DNA of 64,000 bases from Acidobacteriota bacterium (GTDB lineage: Bacteria; Acidobacteriota; Polarisedimenticolia; J045). Positions 9,525-22,166 of this stretch are shown here, one piece after another. The stretch covers positions 1 to 64,000 of the forward strand of contig JAGOJY010000014.1 of the NCBI GenBank assembly GCA_017994815.1, written 5' to 3'. Made by a program: the position numbers and the translations under genes. How positions within the stretch are numbered: position 1 is the stretch's first letter; every line of letters starts with the position of its first letter. The notes beneath the pieces were generated by a model, which saw only the letters and a list, made by a program, of their open reading frames with translations, had not been told where the DNA came from and did not search any database.

Positions 9525-10922
9525 ATGATCCAGAGCCTGCAGAACATCTTCAAGATTCCCGACCTGAGGCAGCGGGTTCTGTTCACGTTCGCCCTGCTGG
9601 GCGTGTACCGCATCGGCGCGTTCATCCCGATCCCCGGGGTGAACCTGACGGCGCTGCGGAGCTACTTCGAGCAGAGCCAGAACTCGGTCTTCGCCATGGT
9701 GGACCTGTTCACCGGCGGCAACTTCCAGAACCTGACGATCTTCGCCCTCGGGATCATGCCCTACATCTCGGCCTCGATCATCCTGCAGCTGTTGGCGGTG
9801 GTCTGGCCGTACCTGGAGCGGCTGCAGAAGGAGGGCGAGGTCGGCCGGCGCAAGATCACGCAGTGGACCCGCTACGGGACGGTGGTCCTGTCGCTGGTCC
9901 AGGCCGCCGGGATCTGCATCTGGGTCACCAAGATTGGCGGCACGACCGAGCCGATCGTGTCCAACCCCGGCCCGATGTTCTTCCTCATCACGATGCTCAC
10001 GCTCACCACCGGCACCGCGTTCATCATGTGGCTGGGCGAGCAGATCACCGAGCGCGGCATCGGCAACGGCATCTCGCTGATCATCTTCGCCGGAATCGTG
10101 GCGGGCTTTTCCCCGGCCGCGCTGCGCACGGTCCAAGAGGTGCTCAGCGGTCAGCGCAACCTGCTGGCGATTGCGGCCCTGCTCGTGATCATGCTCGCGG
10201 TGGTCGCGGCCGTGGTGTTCATCGAGCGCGGCCAGCGGCGGATCCCGATCCAGTACGCGAGCCGGGTCCAGGGCCGGCGCGTGATGCGCGGCACATCGAC
10301 CTTCCTGCCGCTGCGCGTGAACACCGCCGGCGTGATCCCGGTGATCTTCGCCAGCTCGCTCCTGGCGCTGCCGATGGGCCTGGTCAGCTACCTGTACTCG
10401 CGGGCCCCCGTCGGGTTCCTCGGCACGCTGAACCGGCAGCTCGAGTACCGCATGCCGCTCTACGATTTGTTGTACTTCCTCCTGATCATCTTCTTCTGCT
10501 ACTTCTACACCTCGATCATCTTCAACCCGATGGATACGGCCGAGAACATGAAGCGCGTCGGCGGGTTCATCCCGGGCGTGCGGCCGGGCAAGCAGACCGC
10601 CGAGTACATCGACTCGGTCCTGACCCGGCTCACGACGGCCGGCTCGATCTACCTCGGCCTGCTCGCGCTCCTGCCGGTGTTCCTCATCTCGGGCTTCCCG
10701 CTGCACCTGCTCGAGCCCGCCGCGGTCGGCCGCTTCTTCGAGGGGCTGGTACCCGGGTTCGTGCTCAACGGGCTGAACATCCAGTTCTACTTCGGCGGCA
10801 CCTCGCTCCTGATCGTGATCGGCGTCGCGATGGACACCGTGCAGCAGATCGAGAGCCAGCTCGTGATGCGGCATTACGACGGGTTCCTCAAGGGCACGCG
10901 GATCAGGGGGCGGAGGTGGTGA
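9525..10922 (+). CDS. secY: Protein translocase subunit SecY
   Basis: This 465-residue protein has ten predicted membrane helices and the SecY motifs near the N-terminus (GVYRIGAFIPIPGV), the plug region, GNGISLIIFAGIV and the C-terminal MRHYDGFLKG end. It forms the inner-membrane protein-conducting channel with SecE and SecG. Its TGA overlaps the adk ATG (TGATG). Position after rplO is standard. Confidence 0.98.
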   Translation: MIQSLQNIFKIPDLRQRVLFTFALLGVYRIGAFIPIPGVNLTALRSYFEQSQNSVFAMVDLFTGGNFQNLTIFALGIMPYISASIILQLLAVVWPYLERLQKEGEVGRRKITQWTRYGTVVLSLVQAAGICIWVTKIGGTTEPIVSNPGPMFFLITMLTLTTGTAFIMWLGEQITERGIGNGISLIIFAGIVAGFSPAALRTVQEVLSGQRNLLAIAALLVIMLAVVAAVVFIERGQRRIPIQYASRVQGRRVMRGTSTFLPLRVNTAGVIPVIFASSLLALPMGLVSYLYSRAPVGFLGTLNRQLEYRMPLYDLLYFLLIIFFCYFYTSIIFNPMDTAENMKRVGGFIPGVRPGKQTAEYIDSVLTRLTTAGSIYLGLLALLPVFLISGFPLHLLEPAAVGRFFEGLVPGFVLNGLNIQFYFGGTSLLIVIGVAMDTVQQIESQLVMRHYDGFLKGTRIRGRRW

Positions 10923-11506
10923 TGCGGCTGGTCCTCTTCGGCCCGCCCGGGGCGGGGAAGGGAACCCAGGCCACGCGGATCGCCGCGGCGTGGGGCGTGC
11001 CCCACGTGTCGACCGGCGCGATGCTGCGCGACGCGGTCAGCGGTGGGACGGCACTCGGGACGCGGGTCAAGGACGTGATGGACCGCGGCCTTTTGGTCTC
11101 GGACGACCTGATCGGGGAGGTGGTCGAGCAGCGGCTGCGCCAGCCGGACGCCCGCCGGGGCTTCCTCCTGGACGGGTTTCCGCGCACGCCGCGGCAGGTC
11201 GAGATCCTCGACCGGATCCTGTCCGGGCTCGGCGCCACGCTGGACCGGGTGGTCCTGCTGGAGGTCCCCGAGCGGGTCGTGCTCCAGCGGCTCGCCGGGC
11301 GGGCCGCCGCCGGGGATGGCGGAACGGTCCGGGCCGACGACAACGAGGACACGATCCGGGAGCGGATGCGGGTCTACCGCGCCCAGACCGAGCCGGTGGC
11401 GGACATCTACCGCCGCCGGGGGATTCTGGCGGAAATTGACGGAACCGGTACCATCGACGAAGTCTTCGCTGCCGTGGCCTCCGAGTTGAAGGGGCAGCGC
11501 GCGTGA
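10922..11506 (+). CDS. adk: Adenylate kinase
   Basis: The 194-residue enzyme interconverts AMP, ADP and ATP. The P-loop GPPGAGKGTQA is at residues 7-17, with the AMP-site HVSTGAMLR and LDGFPRTPRQVE. The LID segment is the short type (about residues 126-140, no zinc cysteines). It is coupled to secY by TGATG and to map by GTGA, the usual spc-operon arrangement. Confidence 0.97.
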   Translation: MRLVLFGPPGAGKGTQATRIAAAWGVPHVSTGAMLRDAVSGGTALGTRVKDVMDRGLLVSDDLIGEVVEQRLRQPDARRGFLLDGFPRTPRQVEILDRILSGLGATLDRVVLLEVPERVVLQRLAGRAAAGDGGTVRADDNEDTIRERMRVYRAQTEPVADIYRRRGILAEIDGTGTIDEVFAAVASELKGQRA

Positions 11507-12276
11507 TTGCCCGGCGGACAGCGGCCGAGATCGAGCGGATCGACCGCGCCTGCCGCGTGGTGCGCGAGATCCTCGACGAGCTCGTCGGCCTCGCCGACGA
11601 GGGGGTCACCACGGCGGACCTCGACGCGCACGCGGAGCGCCGGGCCCGCGAGGTGGGAGGACGGCCGGCGTTCAAGGGGTACATGGGGTACCCCGCGAGC
11701 CTCTGCGTTTCGATCAACGACGAGGTCGTCCACGGGATTCCCGGGCGGCGCAAGCTGAAGCGCGGCGACCTCGTGAGCCTCGATTTCGGCGTGCTGCTCG
11801 ACGGCTATTACGGGGACGGCGCCGTGACGGCCGGCGTCGGGCAGCTCGACGCCGAGGGCGAGCGTCTCTCGCGGGCAACGCGCGAGAGCCTGCTGCGCGC
11901 GATCGACAAGATGCGGGTGGGCAACCGCCTGTCGGACATCGGATCGGCCGTCGAGAGCCACGCCCGGTCGGCGGGGTTCTCGGTGGTGCGCGACTTCGTG
12001 GGGCACGGCATCGGCACGCGGATGCACGAGGAGCCGCAGGTGCCCAACTTCGGTCCGGCCGGAAACGGGCCGCGCATCGAAGAGGGGATGGTCTTCGCCA
12101 TCGAGCCCATGGTCGTCGCCGGGAACCCGGCCGTCATGGTGCTCGATGACGGTTGGACGGCCGTGACCCGGGACGGGTCGCGTGCCGCGCACTGGGAACT
12201 GGTGGTGGCCGCGACGGCCGACGGTCCGCGGGTGCTCGGTGAGCCCGCCGCGGTCGTCGGACGCGGCCAGGCCTAG
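11503..12276 (+). CDS. map: Type I methionine aminopeptidase
   Basis: This 257-residue enzyme removes the initiator methionine from nascent proteins. It contains the pita-bread fold with metal ligands visible in SLDFGVLLDGYYGDGAVT (two Asp), GHGIGTRMHEEPQVPN (His) and AIEPMVV (Glu). The start is GTG, overlapping the adk stop. No N-terminal zinc-finger extension is present. Placement between adk and infA is common. Confidence 0.96.
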   Translation: MIARRTAAEIERIDRACRVVREILDELVGLADEGVTTADLDAHAERRAREVGGRPAFKGYMGYPASLCVSINDEVVHGIPGRRKLKRGDLVSLDFGVLLDGYYGDGAVTAGVGQLDAEGERLSRATRESLLRAIDKMRVGNRLSDIGSAVESHARSAGFSVVRDFVGHGIGTRMHEEPQVPNFGPAGNGPRIEEGMVFAIEPMVVAGNPAVMVLDDGWTAVTRDGSRAAHWELVVAATADGPRVLGEPAAVVGRGQA

Positions 12277-12335
12277 ACGGGCGAGAGCCCACGGCGTAGC
12301 CGGACATGGGTCCGGCGGAGCCGGGAGGATGGGAT

Positions 12336-12554
12336 TTGCCGAAAGAGGAGGCGATCCAGGTAGAGGCCACGGTGGTCGAGACCCTTCCCAACGCGATGTT
12401 CCGCGTCGAGATGGAGAACGGCCACAAGGTGCTGGCGCACATCTCCGGCCGGATGCGCAAGAACTTCATCCGCATCCTGCCGGGCGATCGCGTTTTGGTC
12501 GAGTTGTCGCCGTACGACCTGAACCGCGGCCGCATCATCTACCGGTACAAGTAA
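12336..12554 (+). CDS. infA: Translation initiation factor IF-1
   Basis: From a TTG at 12336 the product is 72 residues, the standard IF-1 length, starting [14 protein letters not shown] and ending RGRIIYRYK. The OB-fold motif [22 protein letters not shown] is intact. GGGAGGATG lies upstream at usable spacing. An in-frame ATG at 12306 would add ten residues with no family counterpart, so TTG is preferred. IF-1 blocks the A site during initiation. Confidence 0.93.
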   Translation: MPKEEAIQVEATVVETLPNAMFRVEMENGHKVLAHISGRMRKNFIRILPGDRVLVELSPYDLNRGRIIYRYK

Positions 12555-12573
12555 CGCCTCGCGAGGTGACGCC

Positions 12574-12687
12574 ATGAAGGTTCGGGCTTCGGTCCGCAAG
12601 ATGTGCGACAAGTGCAAGTTGATCCGACGACACGGGGTCATCCGCGTGATTTGCGAGAACCCCAAGCACAAGCAGCGTCAGCGCTGA
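12574..12687 (+). CDS. rpmJ: 50S ribosomal protein L36
   Basis: A 37-residue protein, [19 protein letters not shown] onward, with the zinc-type ligand set Cys11, Cys14, Cys27 and His32 (C-x2-C-x12-C-x4-H). It lies 19 nt after infA and 18 nt before rpsM, its normal alpha-operon position. Confidence 0.96.
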   Translation: MKVRASVRKMCDKCKLIRRHGVIRVICENPKHKQRQR

Positions 12688-12705
12688 CGCTGGGAGACGG
12701 GTGCG

Positions 12706-13083
12706 ATGGCGCGAATCGCAGGAGTCGACCTTCCGCTGCAGAAGCGGATCGACGTGGGCCTGACGTACATCTTCGGGATCGGCCATGCGCGGTCGGGCAG
12801 GATCCTGACCGCGGCCGAGGTCCCCTCGCACGTGCGGGTGAAGGACCTGACCGAGGACCAGATCCGGCGGATCCAACAGATCATCCAGGAGGAGGGCCGG
12901 GTCGAGGGCGATCTGCGGAAGAACGTGCAGATGGACATCAAGCGGCTGATCGAAATCGGCTGCTACCGCGGCGTGCGCCACCGACTCGGGCTCCCCGTGC
13001 GCGGCCAGCGGACGCACACCAACGCGCGGACGAAGAAGGGCCCGCGCGTCGCGGTCGCCGGCAAGAAGAAAGTAAAGAAGTAG
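12706..13083 (+). CDS. rpsM: 30S ribosomal protein S13
   Basis: This 125-residue protein starts [15 protein letters not shown] and carries the H2TH-like middle and the C-terminal tail [26 protein letters not shown] that contacts the P-site tRNA. The stop TAG at 13081-13083 is itself the first triplet of a palindromic repeat that follows. Confidence 0.98.
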   Translation: MARIAGVDLPLQKRIDVGLTYIFGIGHARSGRILTAAEVPSHVRVKDLTEDQIRRIQQIIQEEGRVEGDLRKNVQMDIKRLIEIGCYRGVRHRLGLPVRGQRTHTNARTKKGPRVAVAGKKKVKK

Positions 13084-13190
13084 GGGCCGCCGCAGGCGGG
13101 CCGCAAACGGCCGCCGCGCGGGAATGTAGGGGCCGCCGCAGGCGGCCCGCGAGTTACGGACGAATCGGGACCGCGGCAGGCGGGCCCGCG
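13081..13190 (+). repeat. REP-like palindromic repeat cluster inside the alpha operon
   Basis: The 116-nt rpsM-rpsK spacer holds two near-identical 24-nt units beginning TAGGGGCCGCCGCAGG at 13081-13104 and 13127-13150. They differ by one base near the end. The second contains a perfect GGGCCGCC/GGCGGCCC stem with a GCA loop. A degenerate third copy (GGGACCGCGGCAGGCGG...) is at 13167-13190. The elements are similar in layout to repetitive extragenic palindromes. No coding sequence fits here. Confidence 0.7.
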
Positions 13191-13199
13191 AGGTAGCGA

Positions 13200-13598
13200 A
13201 TGGCGAAAGCGGTCAGGGCGAAGAAGGTCGCGCGGCGACGTGAGAAGAAAAACGTCCCGCACGGCGTGGCGCACATCCAGGCGACGTTCAACAACACGAT
13301 CGTGACGATCACCGACGCGGTCGGGAACGTGCTGTCCTGGGCCAGCGCCGGCCGGTCCGGATTCAAGGGTTCCCGCAAGGGCACCCCGTTCGCGGCGCAG
13401 ATGGCGGCCCAGCAGGCCGTCAACCTGGCGAAGGAGCACGGCGTCCGCAGCGTGGACGTCCGCGTCCAGGGGCCGGGCGCCGGCCGCGAGTCGTCGATCC
13501 GGGCGCTGGCCGCGGCGGGCGTCGAGGTGCGCTCGATCAAGGACGTGACGCCCATACCGCACAACGGTTGCCGCCCGCCGAAGCGCCGGCGGGTCTGA
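13200..13598 (+). CDS. rpsK: 30S ribosomal protein S11
   Basis: This 132-residue protein has the S11 signatures [17 protein letters not shown], the [19 protein letters not shown] stretch and the C-terminal [17 protein letters not shown] lies 7 nt before the ATG. S11 shapes the platform with S6/S18 and S21. It is separated from rpsM by the palindromic cluster but remains collinear with the operon. Confidence 0.98.
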   Translation: MAKAVRAKKVARRREKKNVPHGVAHIQATFNNTIVTITDAVGNVLSWASAGRSGFKGSRKGTPFAAQMAAQQAVNLAKEHGVRSVDVRVQGPGAGRESSIRALAAAGVEVRSIKDVTPIPHNGCRPPKRRRV

Positions 13599-13616
13599 GT
13601 CGCGGGAGAAACGGGT

Positions 13617-14243
13617 ATGGCCAGGTACATCGGCTCGGTCTGCAGGCTCTGCCGCCGCGAGGGGATGCAGCTCTTCCTGAAAGGGGAGCGCTGTTTCAAG
13701 GACAAGTGCTCGGTCAAAAGGCGCCAGTACGCGCCGGGCCAGCACGGACGGCGGCGGATCAAGCTGCAGGGCTACGGGCTGCAGCTGCGCGAGAAGCAGA
13801 AGGTCAAGCGGATCTACGGCGTCCTCGAGCGCCAGTTCCGCCTGTACTTCGAGCGCGCGGCGGCGCGCAAGGGCGTCACGGGCGAGAACATGCTCGCGTT
13901 CCTCGAGCGGCGCCTGGACAACGTGGTCTACCGGCTCGGCTTCGCGGCCTCCCGCGCGCAGGCGCGGCAGTTCGTGAACCACGGCCACTTCACGGTCAAC
14001 GGCCGCAAGGTGGACATCCCGTCGTTCCAGGTGGCCAAGGGCGATGCGGTCGAGCTGCGCCCCGGCAGCCGCCGCAACGCGACGATCCAGGGCAATCTCG
14101 ACACGGCGCAGGGCCGCGGCATCCCGCAGTGGCTGGCGCTCGACCAGGCCAACTTCAAGGGGACCGTGGTCTCGCTGCCGCGCCGGGAGGACATCCAGCT
14201 GCCGATCCAGGAGAACCTGATCGTCGAGCTGTACTCGAAGTAA
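13617..14243 (+). CDS. rpsD: 30S ribosomal protein S4, zinc-cysteine type
   Basis: This 208-residue protein has the S4 N-terminal cysteine cluster (CRLC near residue 10, then C and C near residues 26 and 31), implying the zinc-bound form. The S4 RNA-binding domain spans about residues 98-160, with [28 protein letters not shown]4 nucleates 30S assembly and represses the alpha operon in E. coli. Confidence 0.98.
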   Translation: MARYIGSVCRLCRREGMQLFLKGERCFKDKCSVKRRQYAPGQHGRRRIKLQGYGLQLREKQKVKRIYGVLERQFRLYFERAAARKGVTGENMLAFLERRLDNVVYRLGFAASRAQARQFVNHGHFTVNGRKVDIPSFQVAKGDAVELRPGSRRNATIQGNLDTAQGRGIPQWLALDQANFKGTVVSLPRREDIQLPIQENLIVELYSK

Positions 14244-14306
14244 GCGGGGTAAAGCCCGCGGCGGACGCGTTCTCGCCGGGATCGCGGCCGCGGAGGAAGG
14301 AACGAG

Positions 14307-15290
14307 ATGATCGAGAAGGGTTTCCAGAAACCCAAGTACCTGGAAGTGGATGGCCCCACGCTGGGGCCGACGTACGGCAAGTTCACCGCCCAGCCGTACG
14401 AGAAGGGCTTCGGGACCACGATCGGCAATGCCCTGCGCCGGATTCTCCTGTCGTCGATCGAGGGCGCGGCGATCACGGCGGTCAAAATCGAGGGTGTGCT
14501 CCACGAGTTCTCCTCGATCTCGGGCGTGATCGAGGATGTGACCGATGTCATCCTGAACCTCAAGCGCATCCCCGTGAAGCTGTACACGCAGCGGGTCGAG
14601 ACCGTGCGCATCAAGGCCAAGGGCCCGCGCACCGTCACCGCCGGCGACATCGAAGGCAACAGCAACGTCGAGATCCTCGACCCGGGCGCGATCATCGCGA
14701 CGCTCTCGGACGAGGGATCCTTGGACATGGAACTGCGGATCAAACCCGGCCGCGGCTACGTTCCGGCCGACCAGAACATGGACGAGGACCTCGCGCTCGG
14801 GTACATCCCGATCGACTCGGTCCACTCGCCGGTGCGGCGGGTGAACTTCACCGTGGACCCGGCGCGCGTGGGCCGCTCCACGGATTACGACAAACTCACG
14901 CTCGAGGTCTGGACCGACGGATCGATCGGGCCGGAAGAAGCGGTCGGGCTCGCGGCGCGGCTGCTGCGCGACCACCTGTCGATCTACATCAGCTTCGAGG
15001 ACCGGATGGAGGTCGAGCCGGAGATCGTCGACACCGAGGACGAGAAGGTGCGCGAGTACCTCGACCGGTCGATCGACGAGCTCGAGCTGTCGGTGCGCTC
15101 CTACAACTGCCTGCGCAATGCCGGCATCGAAACTGTTCGTGACCTGGTGCAGAAGACCGAGGGCGAGCTCCTGAAGACCAAGAACTTCGGGCGCAAGTCG
15201 CTCAACGAGATCAAGGAACTGCTGGCGGACATGAAGCTGTCGCTCGGCATGCGGCTCCCCGGCCGCGGCGCCGGGGCCACCCGGGCCTGA
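14307..15290 (+). CDS. rpoA: DNA-directed RNA polymerase subunit alpha
   Basis: The 327-residue subunit has the assembly domain ([23 protein letters not shown], about residues 33-55) and, after a linker, the C-terminal promoter-contact domain (from about 250; [21 protein letters not shown] and [13 protein letters not shown]). The C-terminal domain indicates that UP elements and activators can be used. The gene ends inside a perfect hairpin. Confidence 0.98.
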   Translation: MIEKGFQKPKYLEVDGPTLGPTYGKFTAQPYEKGFGTTIGNALRRILLSSIEGAAITAVKIEGVLHEFSSISGVIEDVTDVILNLKRIPVKLYTQRVETVRIKAKGPRTVTAGDIEGNSNVEILDPGAIIATLSDEGSLDMELRIKPGRGYVPADQNMDEDLALGYIPIDSVHSPVRRVNFTVDPARVGRSTDYDKLTLEVWTDGSIGPEEAVGLAARLLRDHLSIYISFEDRMEVEPEIVDTEDEKVREYLDRSIDELELSVRSYNCLRNAGIETVRDLVQKTEGELLKTKNFGRKSLNEIKELLADMKLSLGMRLPGRGAGATRA

Positions 15291-15299
15291 AGCCCGGGT
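15279..15299 (+). repeat. Perfect hairpin spanning the rpoA stop codon
   Basis: ACCCGGGC and GCCCGGGT flank a 5-nt loop (CTGAA) that contains the rpoA TGA. An 8-bp G/C stem at a stop codon, 22 nt before rplQ, could affect ribosome release or protect upstream mRNA; function is inferred from position. Confidence 0.5.
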
Positions 15300-15321
15300 C
15301 ACCGCCGGGGGAAAGAACGCC

Positions 15322-15777
15322 ATGAGACACCGCTGGGCACATCGCAAGCTGGGCCGCAAGACCGAGCACCGCATCGCCACCCTGCGCAACCTGGCGATCG
15401 CGCTGTTCGAGCACGAGCGGGTCGAGACGACCATGGGCAAGGCCAAGGAGCTGCGGCCGTTCGCCGAGCGGCTGATCAGCCGCGCCCGGCAGGACAGCGT
15501 GCACGCCCGCCGGCTGGCCGTGCGGCACTTGCGCACGCGCGAGAACGTGCAGCACCTGTTCGACAACATCGCGCCGCGCTTCGCCGACCGACCCGGCGGC
15601 TACACGCGCATCCTGCGCGCGATGCCGCGCCAGGGCGACGGGGCCGAGATGGCGATCATCGAGCTGGTTGTGCGCAAGGAGAAGGAAGTCGAGAAGAAGA
15701 AGGAGCCCGAGGCCAAGAAGGGCGGCCTGTCCGGGCTGGCGCGGCGGATGCGCCGGCGCGACACCGAGCAGAAGTGA
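15322..15777 (+). CDS. rplQ: 50S ribosomal protein L17
   Basis: The 151-residue product begins MRHRWAHRKLGRKTEHRIATLRNLA, the L17 signature, and has the ADRPGGYTRILR motif. The C-terminal 30 or so residues are a lysine/glutamate-rich and then basic tail (EKEVEKKKEPEAKKGG) not found in the minimal family. It is the last gene of the ribosomal cluster. Confidence 0.97.
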   Translation: MRHRWAHRKLGRKTEHRIATLRNLAIALFEHERVETTMGKAKELRPFAERLISRARQDSVHARRLAVRHLRTRENVQHLFDNIAPRFADRPGGYTRILRAMPRQGDGAEMAIIELVVRKEKEVEKKKEPEAKKGGLSGLARRMRRRDTEQK

Positions 15778-15784
15778 CGGGGCA

Positions 15785-15834
15785 GGGCTGCCCCGGCCCC
15801 ACGCCGCGTCGCGCGCCGGGGGGCCGGGCAGCCC
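15785..15834 (+). terminator. Large hairpin after rplQ, likely operon terminator
   Basis: GGGCTGCCCCGGCCCC (15785-15800) pairs with GGGGCCGGGCAGCCC (15820-15834) with a single bulged C and a 19-nt loop. No U tract follows, so efficiency is uncertain, but it lies between the ribosomal cluster and kup, which has its own -10 box. Confidence 0.55.
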
Positions 15835-15868
15835 GTCTCCCGTCGTCGTAGCGCGTCCGGCGCGCGGA

Positions 15869-15874
15869 TAGAAT
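15869..15874 (+). promoter_or_regulatory. -10 box of kup (TAGAAT)
   Basis: TAGAAT ends 7 nt before the kup ATG, so transcription should start at or beside the start codon, and no Shine-Dalgarno sequence is present. A clear -35 box is not seen. This suggests a leaderless mRNA. Confidence 0.5.
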
Positions 15875-15881
15875 CCCGGGA

Positions 15882-17795
15882 ATGGACGCCGTGCCAGCGA
15901 CGCCGCCCCCGGCGCGGGAACAGGGCGACAGCCACCCGCGCGTCGTGTTGACCCTGTCCTTGGCGGCGCTCGGCGTCGTCTTCGGCGACATCGGCACGAG
16001 CCCGCTGTACGCGCTGCGCGAGTGCTTCCACGGTCTGCACGCCATCGCGCCGACGCCGGCCAACGTCCTCGGCGTCCTGTCGCTGATCTTCTGGTCGCTG
16101 GTACTGGTGATCTCGACCTGGTACGTCGCCTTCATCATGCGCGCCGACAATAAGGGCGAAGGTGGGATCATGGCGCTCTTGGCGCTGTTGCTGCCGCGCC
16201 GCGGCGCGATCCGCCGGCTGCAGGGGATCGCGATCGCGCTGGCCCTGCTCGGCACCTCGCTGCTGTACGGCGATAGCGTGATCACGCCGGCGATCTCGGT
16301 CCTCAGCGCGATGGAGGGCCTGAACATCGCGACCCCGCTGTTCCAGCCGTTCGTGGTCCCGCTGACGGTGGGCGTGCTGGTCGCGCTGTTCGCGATCCAG
16401 CGCCGCGGGACGGCCGGGGTGGGGGCGATCTTCGGCCCGGTGATGCTGCTGTGGTTCGCGACGATCGCCGCGCTGGGCCTGCGGGCGATCGCCGCGCAGC
16501 CCGGTGTCCTGGTCGCCGTCGACCCGCGGCACGCGGTCGACTTCTTCCTGCGCAACGGCATGGCGGGCTACCTCGTGCTGGGTGCGGTCGTGCTCGCCGT
16601 GACCGGGGCCGAGGCGCTGTACGCGGACATGGGACACTTCGGCCACCGGCCGATCCGGCTGTCGTGGTTCGCGCTGGTGTTGCCGGCGCTGCTGTTGAAC
16701 TACTTCGGCCAGGGCGCGCTCCTGCTCCGCGATCCCGAGTCGGCGTTCAACCCGTTCTACCGGCTCTCGCCGGACTGGGGCCTGTACCCGCTGGTGGTGC
16801 TCGCCACCGCCGCGACCGTCATCGCCTCGCAGGCCGTGATCTCCAGCGCCTTCTCGATCACCCGCCAGGCGGTGTTCCTGGGGTACGTGCCGCGGCTGGA
16901 CATCGAGCACACCTCCAGCCGGAGGATCGGCCAGATCTACGTCCGCCGCGTGAACGGCGCGCTGATGATCGCCACGATCGGCCTCGTGCTCGGCTTCCGC
17001 TCGGCCACGAACCTCGCCGGCGCCTACGGCGTGGCGGTCACGGGCACGATGGTGATGACCACCTCGCTGTTCGCGCTGCTCGCGTGGCGCCGCTGGCGCT
17101 GGCACCCGCTGCTGGTGCTCCTGCTCGCGTCGGTGTTCCTCAGCATCGACCTGTCGCTGTTCGGCTCCACGCTGGTCAAGATCGGCCAGGGCGGCTGGTT
17201 CCCGCTGACGGTCGCGGCCGGCATCTACACGCTGATGACGACCTGGAAGAGGGGTCGCCAGATCCTGGCCGCACGGCTGGCCGAGAAGAGCGAGCCGGTC
17301 GCGCGGCTGGTGGCGCGGCTCGCCGAGACGACGGTCACGCGCGTGCCGGGGACGGCGGTGTTCCTGACCAGCAACCCGACCGGCCTGCCGCCGGCGCTGG
17401 TGCAGAACCTCAAGCACAACAAGGTGCTCCACGAGCGGGTGATCCTGCTCACCGTGAGCACCGGCGAGGTCCCGGTCGTGCCGCCGGAGGAGCGCGTCGA
17501 AATCCAGCTCCTGGCCGCCAACGTCTGGCGCGTGAAGGCCTGCTACGGCTTCATGGAAGAGCCGGACATCCCGCGGCTGTTGGAGCAAGTGCGAAGCAGC
17601 GGAGTCGGCGGCAGCAACGAGGACACGACGTTCTTCGTCGGGCGCGAGATGATCATCGCGTCCAGCCGGCCCGGCATGGCGCAGTGGCGCGAGCGACTGT
17701 TCGCCGTGATGTCGCGCAACGCCCAGCGCGCGACGCCCTTCTTCCGCATTCCGCCCGACCGCGTCATCGAGGTGGGGGCGCAGGTCGAACTCTGA
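15882..17795 (+). CDS. kup: Kup-type potassium:proton symporter
   Basis: This 637-residue inner-membrane protein imports K+ coupled to H+. About twelve membrane helices fill residues 20-440, followed by a soluble C-terminal domain. Family motifs are clear: [19 protein letters not shown] near residue 30, [16 protein letters not shown], and [18 protein letters not shown]. The start ATG follows a TAGAAT element closely. It stands alone between the ribosomal cluster and carB. Confidence 0.96.
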   Translation: MDAVPATPPPAREQGDSHPRVVLTLSLAALGVVFGDIGTSPLYALRECFHGLHAIAPTPANVLGVLSLIFWSLVLVISTWYVAFIMRADNKGEGGIMALLALLLPRRGAIRRLQGIAIALALLGTSLLYGDSVITPAISVLSAMEGLNIATPLFQPFVVPLTVGVLVALFAIQRRGTAGVGAIFGPVMLLWFATIAALGLRAIAAQPGVLVAVDPRHAVDFFLRNGMAGYLVLGAVVLAVTGAEALYADMGHFGHRPIRLSWFALVLPALLLNYFGQGALLLRDPESAFNPFYRLSPDWGLYPLVVLATAATVIASQAVISSAFSITRQAVFLGYVPRLDIEHTSSRRIGQIYVRRVNGALMIATIGLVLGFRSATNLAGAYGVAVTGTMVMTTSLFALLAWRRWRWHPLLVLLLASVFLSIDLSLFGSTLVKIGQGGWFPLTVAAGIYTLMTTWKRGRQILAARLAEKSEPVARLVARLAETTVTRVPGTAVFLTSNPTGLPPALVQNLKHNKVLHERVILLTVSTGEVPVVPPEERVEIQLLAANVWRVKACYGFMEEPDIPRLLEQVRSSGVGGSNEDTTFFVGREMIIASSRPGMAQWRERLFAVMSRNAQRATPFFRIPPDRVIEVGAQVEL

Positions 17796-17826
17796 CGGGC
17801 GGGATACGGCCTTTCGCCGCTTCCTG

Positions 17827-17832
17827 TATCCT
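17827..17832 (+). promoter_or_regulatory. Putative -10 box of the carB operon (TATCCT)
   Basis: TATCCT lies 22 nt before the carB ATG, leaving room for a short leader with GGAGG at 17845-17849. No convincing -35 element was found. Confidence 0.35.
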
Positions 17833-17854
17833 GTCGCGCAATTCGGAGGCCGGG

Positions 17855-21067
<3,213 letters not shown>

Positions 21068-21071
21068 CCCG

Positions 21072-22166
21072 GTGTCCGCCGCGCCGCGGGTCCTGCTGCT
21101 CGAGCCGTACCTGACCGAGTCCCACCGCCACCTCGTCGAGTTGCTCGCGCGCAAGCTCCCGTTCGACTTCCGGGTCCTCACCATGCCGGCGCGCAAGTGG
21201 AAATGGCGCGTGCGCGGCGCGGCGCTGCATCTCGCGCGCGAGTTGGAACGGGCGGAGCCGGCCGACGTGGTGTTCTCGTCGGCGTACCTGAGCCTGACCG
21301 ATCTCGTCGCGCTCGGCCCGGCCTGGCTGCGCGAGGCGCGGCGGATCGTCTACTTCCACGAGAACCAGCTCGCGTATCCCCAGCGGCTCGAGCGCGAGTG
21401 GGATTTCCACTTCGGGATGACCAACCTGACGACCGCGCTGGCCGCCGACGTGGCCGTGTTCAACACGCGCTTCAACCGGGACTCGTTCCTGGAGGCGATC
21501 CCGGCGTTCCTGCGCCGCTTCCCGGATTACCGCCCGTTGTGGCTCGCGGAGCGGGTCGCGGCGCGGGCGCGGGTGCTCCCGCCGCCGCTCGACCCGCAGG
21601 AGTTCACCGGCCTGCCGCGCGCCGCCCGCGCCGACGCGGCCCGCATCGCCTGGAATCACCGCTGGGAGTACGACAAGAACCCCGACGAGTTCTTCGCCGC
21701 GTTGGCGGAGCTGGAGCGGCGGTCGCTACCGTTCGAACTGGTGGTGCTCGGCCGCGAGTTCCGCGATCGGCCGCCGATCTTCGACCGCGCGCGCGAGCGG
21801 TTTGCCGGTCGCATCGTCCACTGGGGCTACGCCCCGTCGCGCGCCGACTACCTGGCGCTGCTCGCGAGCTGCGATCTGGTCGTCTCGACCGCGCTGCACG
21901 AATTCTTCGGACTGGCGGTGATGGAAGCCGTCCGCTGCGGCTGCACGCCGCTGTTGCCGGAGCGGCTGGCCTACCCCGAGCTGTTTCCGCGCGAGCACCT
22001 GTACGCGGACGGGCAGCTCGTTCCGGCGCTGGTCGAGCGCGTCGAGAACGTGGCGCGCCTGCGGCGCGAGGATCCGCGCGCGCTGGCCGCGCCCTGGGAG
22101 TGGCCGCGCTGGGCCGCGGCCTACGCGGGGCTGTTCGAGCGCGCGGGGGACCGCGACAGTCCCTGA
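21072..22166 (+). CDS. DUF3524 glycosyltransferase, tRNA-queuosine alpha-mannosyltransferase family
   Basis: This 364-residue GT-B type protein starts at a GTG 4 nt after carB. The N-terminal half has VLLLEPYLTESHRHLVELLA, FSSAYLSLTDLVALGP and YFHENQLAYPQR, the pattern of DUF3524, whose human member GTDC1 (QTMAN) mannosylates queuosine in tRNA-Asp. The C-terminal half has the nucleotide-sugar motif VVSTALHEFFGLAVMEAVRCG. By homology the substrate may be Q34 of tRNA-Asp, but the bacterial role is inferred. The 3' end overlaps the convergent response regulator by 46 bp. Confidence 0.85.
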   Translation: MSAAPRVLLLEPYLTESHRHLVELLARKLPFDFRVLTMPARKWKWRVRGAALHLARELERAEPADVVFSSAYLSLTDLVALGPAWLREARRIVYFHENQLAYPQRLEREWDFHFGMTNLTTALAADVAVFNTRFNRDSFLEAIPAFLRRFPDYRPLWLAERVAARARVLPPPLDPQEFTGLPRAARADAARIAWNHRWEYDKNPDEFFAALAELERRSLPFELVVLGREFRDRPPIFDRARERFAGRIVHWGYAPSRADYLALLASCDLVVSTALHEFFGLAVMEAVRCGCTPLLPERLAYPELFPREHLYADGQLVPALVERVENVARLRREDPRALAAPWEWPRWAAAYAGLFERAGDRDSP

